Source: Symbiodinium natans (lineage: Eukaryota; Sar; Dinophyceae; Suessiales; Symbiodiniaceae). Taken from it: DNA of 22,500 nucleotides. The notes below the pieces were generated by a model. It was not told the DNA's origin. It saw nothing but the letters and a program-made list of their open reading frames with translations, and did no database searches. The DNA lies in contig CAJNDS010002732.1 in the NCBI GenBank assembly GCA_905221605.1, positions 1 to 22,500 on the forward strand. The letters are read 5' to 3'. Shown here piece after piece: positions 8,809-17,965 of the stretch (the first letter of the stretch is position 1; every line of letters starts with the position of its first letter). The translations under genes and the position numbers were made by a program.

Positions 8809-10961
8809 ATGGGTGACGCGGCCATGGAAAGCAAATCGGCCAGTAATGGCAGTGGTGAGAAGTCACACCTATTCAACTTCACTGGCATATCTGCCAACAA
8901 GGCAGGTATGGGAGCAGACAGAAAGCTGGTTGCAGACTTCGTTTACGAGAAAAGCAAGAATTCACAATACACCCAGCATCAGCTCGAACTCGACGCCAAG
9001 CAGCACACCAGAGCAGAGGCTGTGGCATGTGAGCTCCGCACGGCCGAGAAGAGAATGTCCGAAAGTGAGATGCTGGCGGAAAAGAGGAAGGCCGAAAGCG
9101 AGCTGGAAGCGCTTGAGAAGCACAGGGATCTCACTCGAACCCACTGTGTCGTTGACATGGACATGTTCTATGCCGCCGTTGAGATTCGGGATCAGCCAGA
9201 CTTGGCATCAAAGCCTGTAGCCATTGGAGGACTCGGGATGATATGCACCGCGAACTACGTGGCGCGCCTATATGGAGTCCGAGCTGCCATGCCAGGTTTC
9301 ATTGCGGTGGAGATGGTCAGGAATCCAACTGCCATCGGCTCGAAGATGCCACCGGATGAGCTTGTTTTCATTCCACCAAACTTTGCGAAGTACACGCAAG
9401 TGGCGATGGAAACAAGGGAAGTCTTTCGACAGTATGATCCGCATTTTAAGGCAATGTCTCTAGACGAGGCATACCTGGATCTGACCGACTATCTAGCTGC
9501 GCATGGGGTAAGCGCAGAGACCGCCGTGCAAAAGATGCGAGATCAGGTCAAAGAACGCACCGGCCTGACCTGTTCGGCTGGCATTGGTCCAAACCGCATG
9601 GTTGCCAAGATAGCCTCAGATGAGAAGAAGCCAGATGGTCAGACGAGGATTCTGCCCACAAGGGCAGCCGTTCTTGACTTTATGGACCGCCTGCCAGTTC
9701 GCAAGATTCCCGGGTGCGGCAAGGTGCTTGAGAACCAGATTTCGATCATGTTGGGTGTGCAAACATGCTCGGAGCTTCGCGCTGCCGCTGCGCGTGTAAA
9801 ACGCGCATTTCAGGGCCGAAAGACTTGCAGCTTCCTCCTGCGAGCGTGTCTTGGCCTGTCAGCTGACGAGCTGGCCGAAGACGGGGACGAAATCGGCAAC
9901 GTGGGCCGCAAGTCCCTGTCATGCGAGCGCACGTTCCGAGCGGAGTCGGAGCCCGCGGAGCTGCGTGGGCGCTTGCGAGACCTCTGTCGGAATGTCGCGC
10001 AGGCCTGCGGCTGATGTCTCTTTCAGAGGGTGCCGTGATGTGCTATTTTTTTGTACATTTTTGTTCTTTTTGCGGTTCTGAGGCACAGGCAGGTGCTGAA
10101 TTCGTAGCGGCTTAATCGCGTACCTGACCTGCACAAGAGTGTATCCGAATGCATATCGTGGCCCTCCAGGATATGGCAGCGTCCGTTCCGCCTCTTGCAG
10201 GTCGAGTCGTGGCTTTGAAAACCAAGGCATCCAGCTTCGAGGTGCGGAATAAGCAGGTCAGCCTGATGCAGCCAGTGGGCTTCAGCCCCAACTTCGGAAA
10301 GCCTGCTGAAGCTGCTGGAGTCCCTGAAGCCACTGCAACACACGAAGCACCTCACGAGGCATCACAAAGCACTGTTGCCGAAGAGGCCGAACGGGAGATC
10401 TCGCGTGTGACTCACGAGCTCTTCAAGTTGCTGGAGCCAGTCCTGGAGGAACAGCTCCCATGTCAGCTTCGCCTAATGGGAGTCCGGGTATCTTCTTTCA
10501 GAGACCAGCGCTCCACTCTCGACAAAGGGCAGCGGCAGCTCAACAGCTTCTTCCAAGGCAAAAGCTCCGAGCAGATCGCAGAAGAGCGCCACGCAGAGGC
10601 TCCAGCTGGCTGCGGCCAGGCAGCTTCTGATCAGAGTGCAGAGATGCCAAGACCCGCGCTGAGAGCTTTGCAGGACTCCACCGTTATTGACCTTGAAGCC
10701 AGCTCTCAAGAGGACCAGGCATTCAAGGCCTCCGAGCCAAAGGAAGGCAATGCGCGCCCGCAGGGCCAGCAGGGCCCGCAGAGCCCGCAGAAGTCACTGC
10801 CGGCAGGGACATCCGAAGGCTGCTTAAAGCGAGTGGTTGCAAGACTTGCCAGTCGTGCCAAGAGGATTCGCTCGTCCGGAGTTTGTTGCCCAGTTTGTGG
10901 CATTCGAGTGCCTGAAGATGAAGCGAATCATCATGTGAATGCTCACTATGGGGACAATTGA
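8809..10961 (+). CDS. POLK: DNA polymerase kappa (Y-family translesion polymerase), two exons
   Basis: This enzyme copies past damaged template bases in the nucleus. Exons 8809-10002 and 10170-10961 give 661 residues. A charged helical N-terminal region, as in eukaryotic kappa, precedes the palm motif DMDMFYAAVE (catalytic D116, steric-gate Y121). TANYVARLYGVRAAMPGF, IPPNF and the second catalytic motif SLDEAYLD (D219, E220) follow. Next come CSAGIGPNRMVAKIASD and the helix-hairpin-helix LPVRKIPGCGK. The little finger runs across the intron (LSCERTF to AGRVVALKTKASSFEV) and on to QLRLMGVRVSSF. The tail has QRQLNSFF (519-526), a full PCNA-binding PIP box (Q-x2-L-x2-FF), and ends in CPVC...HVNAH (C638, C641, H653, H657), a UBZ-like ubiquitin-binding finger. 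Compared with animal kappa there are about 14 extra residues (171-184) between GFIAVEMV and LVFIPPNF. The start is the ATG before GDAAMESKS; ATG at 8725 is possible. Confidence 0.93.
10003..10169 (+). other. Predicted 167-nt GC-AG intron in the polymerase kappa gene
   Basis: Reading on from exon 1 hits TGA at 10012-10014 in the middle of the little-finger domain. A GC donor directly after gcgcag (10002) and an acceptor ending cctccag (10169) join NVAQ to DMAASVPPLAGRVVALK in phase 0, restoring the family alignment. No GT donor fits the same junction. GC donors are frequent in dinoflagellates. The intron has a T-rich tract near 10046-10071. Confidence 0.75.
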
Positions 10962-11544
10962 AGTGAGCCAGGTCGAGCCATTGGCTTGTCGGAAAAGTGA
11001 GCTTCTGCTGCAAACGCTGATGGATCGCCCCTCCTTTAAGCACGATGCTGCGTAGATACTTGGTGGGGTGCAAGTCTCGCGTGACATGAGTGACGTTATT
11101 TGACGTTATGAGGTTTACTGGCAGCGCCGATTTGGTCTTTGAGGCCAGCTGTACTGAGCCGATATGCTTGATGCTTCTGATGCACTACGGAGACTACACG
11201 ACGCGAGTTTTCTGTGACTAGTGAGACTACCACTTTGCACTTGCAGGCCTGCGACATCGAGCAACGACATTCCATTTCCTTGCAGGAGCGCAGCAGATTG
11301 TTCAAGACATGTCGTTGACGTATGCCATACGCCACAGGATTTCACCTTCCTGCAGATTGGCATCTCGTTCAGCAAGATCCTCCAAAACTGAATACCGCTC
11401 TGCAGAGGCGTGGCACTGCAGGAATATGTAGGGATCCTCGCGTAGAAGAGCTGGGCAGAGGTGAGATCGCGCAAAAAGCAAAGATGGTGGATGCACAATT
11501 CTGCGGGGTGGCTTTGAGGGCTGAAGGGCTTCATCAGCGCCAGG
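10962..11544. other. Intergenic region with a possible minus-strand coding fragment
   Basis: No secure gene is present. On the minus strand, a frame ending at 11302 contains AERYSVLEDLAERDANLQ followed by EGEILWRMAYVNDMS, with an AG acceptor-like cctgcag just before it. The E-(V/I)-LWR(L/M)A pattern recalls the N-terminal part of regulator-of-microtubule-dynamics (RMDN) proteins, but the match is short and ends at a stop, so it would be a fragment. tgacgttat is repeated in tandem at 11090-11109. Confidence 0.35.
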
Positions 11545-11927
11545 GCTGGTCGGCATGACAGGAAAGTTGCTTCGAAGCTTCTGCCAACGGCGCCTTCTCC
11601 GCCTCAGCAAGACTGGAAGCGTATGCGCACTCGCACGGGCCTGTTATCCAAGCCGCTTTGCCATGGCACACGCTGCAGAAGGCTAGGACATGCTATAGGG
11701 CTCTAGGCAGAGGAGCATAAAGCAGCCTAAACGTGGCCCTTCCGCACCTCTGGCGCTCCCTCTGGCGCCATGGGAAACTGCCAGGGCCTTATGTAGAGCC
11801 TCATGACCTGCAGCAAGCCATCCGCAGCCCGCTGGAGCTATGCCATGCCATGCCATGCCTATGACATCTATCGGATCTATCGAGGCTGCGATGCGCCCTC
11901 TGGGCAGGCCTGCTCCAGCACGTTTCG

Positions 11928-12002
11928 GTAAGGGTTTGGCAACACGCAGTGCTTCTGCATGGTTCTGGCTTTGTCCTTGGCGTTCGCGGTTCTTTGATTC
12001 AG
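11928..12002 (+). other. Predicted 75-nt GT-AG intron in copy A
   Basis: It begins gtaagggtttgg and ends tttgattcag, both good splice signals. It is present at the same place in copies B (15086-15160) and C (18337-18411). Its acceptor is where copy D resumes similarity after a deletion. Confidence 0.4.
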
Positions 12003-12239
12003 GAGGAGGGCGAGGAGATCGACCTCGGTGAGCTGGAATCTGCTACACCACCTAAACCAGCAATCGCGTTGGAGTGGTTGTACGAGCCGGGGGAGGTGAA
12101 AGTCCTCTATTATGGCGACATGGAGGAATACAAGAAGATCCCCCGGGTGCCTCAGGCCGGGCTTCCGGATTGCGGCCCCAGGGTCAGAAAGCGTCGGCTC
12201 TTGAGTGCTGAAAGCCAGGGACACACTAGGTTCTGCTAG
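12003..12239 (+). CDS. Acidic ORF of the tandem unit, copy A
   Basis: After the predicted acceptor the frame reads EEGEEIDLGELES, then PPKPAIALEWLYEPGEVKVL, YYGDMEEYKKIPR and a basic VRKRRLL, ending at TAG 12237-12239. No family is recognised and no ATG is available without an upstream exon. The same frame is open in copies B and C. Copy A ends earlier because of the ~45-bp difference at its 3' end. Confidence 0.3.
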   Translation, partial: EEGEEIDLGELESATPPKPAIALEWLYEPGEVKVLYYGDMEEYKKIPRVPQAGLPDCGPRVRKRRLLSAESQGHTRFC

Positions 12240-13948
12240 ATTCTGCTAGCCCTCAGAAACGGGAGCGCGCGACACCCTGCCCCAAACCCTGCCGTGGCGA
12301 AGGCATGGGAGGTTGCCACCACCATCTCCGTTGCCAGCCCGCGCAACTTCTCGCCCGCCGCCCACCTCAGTCGGGCTTTTCGTGCCACTTGAGCGTGGAA
12401 CATGTGCTGCTGCGTGGCGTCATTGAAAGTTGTCGGATGCATTTATACGCATCTATCATCATCTATCTGCAGTGCAAGGCACAGGCCATGCAGGTGGATG
12501 ACAGCATCGATGGGACTGAGAGCCGGCCCAACGAGGCCTGTGCGAATTCTTTCGAGCATATAGTACTATCGCATCATATCGCATCACATATGCTGCTTCG
12601 CAGTGCTTTCGGCAGGCATCGGCGGGCGCATCTTCCGCGAGAGCACCGGCGGCGCTGCGCCTCGCCACGCAGTTGGGCAATCACGGGCTCGCGCACGCTC
12701 GGGCGGCATCGTTGCCATTGCAATTCTCTGGCCAGGCCGGTGCTTCTTGGTCGCCTCAACAAGGACGAAGAGGTGTGCAGAGCTTCCGACAGCAGCAGCA
12801 TCGGCAGCTTTCAAGCGCCCTGGCGTTGCAGTCCGCGCACAGGCACAGCTGCTGCAGATGCGTGTCCAGGCAGTGAGAGTTGCGCGGTCCTCAGCCTCGA
12901 GCCTCCAGATTCTCCAGGTTCTCGAGCGCCAAGAGGGGTGGGGAAGCGCAATCCCGAAACCGGCTCGACTCCAAAACTCTGAACTCTGAACCCGCGGATG
13001 TCCTCTCGGCCTTGGCCAGGCCCGCCAGAGTATGAGGGAGAAAGACCAGGCGGCTGCTGGGAAGGCAAAGCCCTGAGGATCGTGCTAGAACCGCAGGACT
13101 CGAGCATGAGTTGAGGGCTCCTCTCCAATCACCTTCAATCACCTCCCATCGCGTTCACGCACCTGCAAAGATCTGCAAACCTGCGCGTCCAAGCAGCGAG
13201 GCTCCTCCAAAGGACAAGGCGCCCAAGGCCAAGGCTTGGGGCAGAAGAGTTGGAAAGTTGCCGCCTCCTCCCAACGTTTTCCTTCCCTCCCTTGTGCCAC
13301 CTGAGAGGCATGCACTTACAACCTTCTGAAGCAGACGAAGCAGCTGGAGCAGAACAAGACCGGGCAGGATGGGAGGCCTGAATTCCCGTCTGCGCATCAC
13401 TGCGCTGCTCGAGCTAGTGGTCGCTGGTCGCCTTGCTCGGCAGGTGCGAGCGCCCCCGAGGCTTGGAAAGCGGGAAGAACCGGGCCGGTTTCGGGACGTT
13501 TCGGTTTCGCGATATGACGCCGCTGGTGGGAGAGTGGGCCGTTTTTTGCCGACTCCCGTGCCATTTGCTGGATGCAGGACGCCAGCTCCCGGCGGCTTCT
13601 GCAGTGACTTCCCGCGAGCGGGGGGCCTCACACTGCGTACTTGAGTCTGTAGGTTCCCCCACGAATCTCACGACGCCGTGAGGCCTCACCGCGTCAGTCG
13701 CTGCCGCAGCGAGCCAGCGCGAGCCAGCGCGAAGGCCGCCAAGCAGATGTCGGCGCAGTAGCATCTGCAGGGTGAGCACCTCTTCGCGCCACGAGTCGCG
13801 TGCTGCTTGCAGGTAGCCTGCTGAGAATTCGAGTGATGTGTGCTCCTTGGCTTGAATGTCGGTCGAGGCGGACCCTTGAAAACGGACCATTGACAGCTAA
13901 CACTAGATTTGACAAAAGAGAGCACATTCTAAGCGATGGCTGCGCGCG

Positions 13949-13956
13949 TGACGTCA
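13949..13956. promoter_or_regulatory. TGACGTCA palindrome (CRE/ATF-like), copy A
   Basis: This is a perfect eight-base palindrome followed by CATGAC. It is also present in copy B (17184-17191) and broken to TGACGTCG in copy C (20424). It is a known bZIP-type site in other eukaryotes; a regulatory role here is unproven. Confidence 0.25.
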
Positions 13957-14714
13957 CATGACTGCCTGGGCGCGGTGCGCTCGCCAGTGTTTGTCTAAGT
14001 CATCGCTTGTGTTCGGTTGTTGTCGACAGTTGTCGATGTGCAAAGGCTTTCAACAAGGAGACGGAGAAGGAGGATGGGCTCAGCCAAGGCGGGGGGGGGG
14101 AGTTTACTTACAGTTTCGAAGGGTCGAGCTGTAGCCCCATCTCTCGACCCACAACTCCCCCTACGAGCGCGGGTCGATATTGTTTCAGCCTTGCCCGTGG
14201 GTTCTCGCTGCGTGGTCCATAAAAATAGAAAAGGTGAACAGTCCAAAACAACCCTAAGCCCACACATCCTCCTCTGAACGAGCTGTACGGTTTGCAAAGC
14301 TTCTTCAGTTCCACAGTTTGCCTTTTCGATCGCGCCCTGCGTTCAGAGGAATTGGGGTGGCCTCGGCATAGCCGTGAGGCGGTGCGTCTCCACATGAATC
14401 GCCTCCGATGGCAGGATCACCCCGCCTCACTTGGAAGAGATGACGAGCGGCTTCGATGGCTTCCATGTGTCCTGAGCAGGGAAACATGCTAGGCTGGCAC
14501 ATGCGGGCACCTTCTGGTCCGGACTGACAGATGGAAGTTTGCGTGCGAACGCACGCGCATGTCTGCCCGTGTGCTGCCCACATCCACTCGGAGAACCCTC
14601 GCCAAAGAGGTCCCGCTTGCTGCCGACAGAGTTGGAGGATGCCGCGCTCAAAAGCAGGGCCAAGCCGTCGTTGCTGAGCGTTCACCGCAGTGACAGTCGT
14701 AGGTGGTGCGAAGT

Positions 14715-17700
14715 GCTGGTCGGCATGACAGGCAAGTTGCTTCGAAGCTGCTACCAATGGCGCCTTTTCCGCCTCAGCAAGACTGGAAGCGTATATGAGC
14801 CTGTTATCCAAGCCGCTTTGCCATGGCACACGCTGCAGAAGGCTAGGACATGCTATAGGGCTAGGCAGAGGAGCATAAAGCAGCCTAAACGTGGCCCTTC
14901 CGCACCTCTGGCGCTCCCTCTGGCGCCATGGGAAACTGCCAGGGCCTTATGTAGAGCCTCATGACCTGCAGCAAGCCATCCGCAACCCGCTGGAGCTATG
15001 CCATGCCATGCCATGCCTATGACATCTATCGGATCTATCGAGGCTGCGATGCGCCCTCTGGGCAGGCCTGCTCCAGCACGTTTCGGTAAGGGTTTGGCAA
15101 CACGCAGTGCTTCTGCATGGTTCTGGCTTTGTCCTTGGCGTTCGCGGTTCTTTGATTCAGGAGGAGGGCGAGGAGATCGACCTCGGTGAGCTGGAATCTG
15201 CTACACCACCTAAACCAGCAATCACGTTGGAGTGGTTGTACGAGCCGGGGGAGGTGAAAGTCCTCTATTATGGCGACATGGAGGAATACAAGAAGATCCC
15301 CCGGGTGCCTCAGGCCGGGCTTCCGGATTGCGGCCCCAGGGTCAGAAAGCGTCGGCTCTTGAGTGCTGAAAGCCAGGGACACACCGAGGCCCCAAAGCTG
15401 CTAGCATCCGCTAGGCTCTGATAGGTTCTGCTAGATTCTGCTAGCCCTCAGAAACGGGAGCGCGCGACACCCTGCCCCAAACCCTGCCGTGGCGAAGGCA
15501 TGGGAGGTTGCCACCACCATCTCCGTTGCCAGCCCGCGCAACTTCTCGCCCGCCGCCCACCTCAGTCGGGCTTTTCGTGCCACTTGAGCGTGGAACATGT
15601 GCTGTTGCGTGGCGTCATTGAAAGTTGTCGGATGCATTTATACGCATCTATGTGCAGTGCAAGGCGCAGGCCATGCAGGTGGATGACAGCATCGATGGGA
15701 CTGAGAGCCGGCCCAACGAGGCCTGTGCGAATTCTTTCGACTTTTGTCAGAATGATTCAGAGTGTTTGGTGTTTGAGAAATCTTTGCGAAGCATATAGTA
15801 CTATCGCATCATATCGCATCATATATGCTGCTTCTCAGTGCTTTCGGCAGGCATCGGCGGGCGCATCTTCCGCGAGAGCACCGGCGGCGCTGCGCCTCGC
15901 CACGCAGTTGGGCAATCACGGGCTCGCGCACGCTCGGGCGGCATCGTTGCCATTGGAATTCTCTGGCCAGGCCGGTGCTTCTTGGTCGCCTCAACAAGGA
16001 CGAAGAGGTGCGCAGAGCTTCCGACAGCAGCAGCATCGGCAGCTTTCAAGCGCCCTGGCGTTGCAGTCCGCGCACAGGCACAGCTGCTGCAGATGCGTGT
16101 CCAGGCAGTGAGAGTTGCGCGGTCCTCAGCCTCGAGCCTCCAGATTCTCCAGGTTCTCGAGCGCCAAGAGGGGTGGGGAAGCGCAATCCCGAAACCGGCT
16201 CGACTCCAAAACTCTGAACTCTGAACCCGCGGATGTCCTCTCGGCCTTGGCCAGGCCCGCCAGAGTATGAGGGAGAAAGACCAGGCGGCTGCTGGGAAGG
16301 CAAAGCCCTGAGGATCGTGCTAGAACCGCAGGACTCGAGCATGAGTTGAGGGCTCCTCTCCAATCACCTTCAATCACCTCCCATCGCGTTCACGCACCTG
16401 CAAAGATCTGCAAACCTGCGCGTCCAAGCAGCGAGGCTCCTCCAAAGGACAAGGCGCCCAAGGCCAAGGCTTGGGGCAGAAGAGTTGGAAAGTTGCCGCC
16501 TCCTCCCAACGTTTTCCTTCCCTCCCTTGTGCCACCTGAGAGGCATGCACTTACAACCTTCTGAAGCAGACGGAGCAGCTGGAGCAGAACAAGACCGGGC
16601 AGGATGGGAGGCCTGAATTCCCGTCTGCGCATCACTGCGCTGCTCGAGCTAGTGGTCGCTGGTCGCCTTGCTCGGCAGGTGCGAGCGCCCCCGAGGCTTG
16701 GAAAGCGGGAAGAACCGGGCCGGTTTCGGGACGTTTCAATTTCGCGATATGACGCCGCTGGTGGGAGAGTGGGCTGTTTTTTGCCGACTCCCGTGCCATT
16801 TGCTGGATGCAGGACGCCAGCTCCTGGCGGCTTCTGCAGTGACTTCCCGCGAGCGGGGGGCCTCACACTGCGTACTTGAGTCTGTAGGTTCCCCCACGAA
16901 CCTCACGACGCCGTGAGGCCTCGCCGCATCAGTCGCTGCCGCAGCGAGCCAGCGCGAGCCAGCGCGAAGGCCGCCAAGCAGATGTCGGCGCAGTAGCATC
17001 TGCAGGGTGAGCACCTCTTCGCGCCACGAGTCGCGTGCTGCTTGCAGGTAGCCTGCTGAGAATTCGAGTGATGTGTGCTCCTTGGCTTGAATGTCGGTCG
17101 AGGCGGACCCTTGAAAACGGACCATTGACAGCTAACACTAGATTTGACAAAAGAGAGCACATTCTAAGCGATGGCTGCGCGCGTGACGTCACATGACTGC
17201 CTGGGCGCGGTGCGCTCGCCAGTGTTTGTCTAAGGCATCGCTTGTGTTCGGTTGTTGTCGACAGTTGTCGATGTGCAAAGGCTTTCAACAAGGAGACGGA
17301 GAAGGAGGATGGGCTCAGCCAAGGCGGGGGGGGGGAGTTTACTTACAGTTTCGAAGGGTCGAGCTGTAGCCCCCATCTCTCGACCCACAACTCCCCCTAC
17401 GAGCGCGGTTCGATATTGTCTCAGCCTTGCCCGTGGGTTCTCGCTGCGTGGTGCCCGAACCCTACCCCCATAAAAATAAAAAAGGTGAACAGTCCAAAAC
17501 AACCCTAAGCCCACGCATCCTCCTCTGAACGAGCTGTACGGTTTGCAAAGCTTCTTCAGTTCCACAGTTTGCCTTTTCGATCGCGCCCTGCGTTCAGAGG
17601 AATTGGGGTGGCCTCGGCATAGCCGTGAGGCGGTGCGTCTCCACATGAATCGCCTCCGATGGCAGGATCACCCCGCCTCACTTGGAAGAGATGACGAGCG

Positions 17701-17965
17701 GCTTCGATGGCTTCCATGTGTCCTGAGCAGGGAAACATGCTAGGCTGGCACATGCGGGCACCTTCTGGTCCGGACTGACAGATGGAAGTTTGCGTGCGAA
17801 CGCACGCGCATGTCTGCCCGTGTGCTGCCCACATCCACTCGGAGAACCCTCGCCAAAGAGGTCCCGCTTGCTGCCGACAGAGTTGGAGGATGCCGCGCTC
17901 AAAAGCAGGGCCAAGCCGTCGTTGCTGAGCGTTCACCGCAGTGACAGTCGTAGGTGGTGCGAAGT
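14715..17965. repeat. 3.2-kb tandem unit, copy B (3251 bp)
   Basis: This is the longest copy and the best reference for the unit. It has the full 3' end of the acidic ORF, the 55-bp tract containing cttttgtcagaatgattcag (15740-15795), a small hairpin cctcacg-acgc-cgtgagg (16901-16918), the TGACGTCA palindrome and the sequence tggtgcccgaaccctaccc (17449-17467). Minus-strand frames of 129 and 174 codons (17125-16736; 18080-17556, the latter crossing into copy C) are open, but the former is frameshifted in copy C. Confidence 0.93.
15161..15421 (+). CDS. Acidic ORF of the tandem unit, copy B
   Basis: Same ORF as in copy A, with one amino-acid change (PAIT for PAIA) and a longer C-terminus ending EAPKLLASARL before TGA 15419-15421. 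It lies directly after the predicted 75-nt intron. Function is unknown. Confidence 0.3.
   Translation, partial: EEGEEIDLGELESATPPKPAITLEWLYEPGEVKVLYYGDMEEYKKIPRVPQAGLPDCGPRVRKRRLLSAESQGHTEAPKLLASARL

Larger units (their letters stand above)
11545..14714. repeat. 3.2-kb tandem unit, copy A (3170 bp)
   Basis: The unit starts at gctggtcggcatgacagg; sequence before 11545 does not match that preceding the other copies. It matches copy B almost base for base. Main differences are three stretches absent from A: about 45 bp near 12228, about 55 bp near 12549 between ttcga and agcatat, and gcccgaaccctaccc near 14217. A has about 12 extra bp near 12458. Landmarks in order: ATGCC microsatellite (11839), a predicted 75-nt intron, an acidic ORF, a segment translating to PPKDKAPKAKAWGRRVG (13207-13257), a TGACGTCA palindrome (13949) and a G run (14091). 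No known protein family was recognised. Confidence 0.93.

Noticed and set aside
13414-13890. Minus-strand ORF of the 3.2-kb unit (158, 129 and 207 codons in A, B, C)
   Set aside because: A 4-bp deletion in copy C changes frame within the shared part and lengths differ by indels, so conservation as protein is not supported.
14305-14829. 174-codon minus-strand ORF, repeated at 17556-18080
   Set aside because: It starts at GTG, crosses the unit boundary, and copy C changes frame after the MEAIEAARHLFQVRRGD segment; near-identity of the copies alone explains the repetition.
17401-17440. tRNA-like T-arm sequence (ggttcgatattg)
   Set aside because: No matching acceptor, D or anticodon arms at the right spacing, and the copies differ at key positions.
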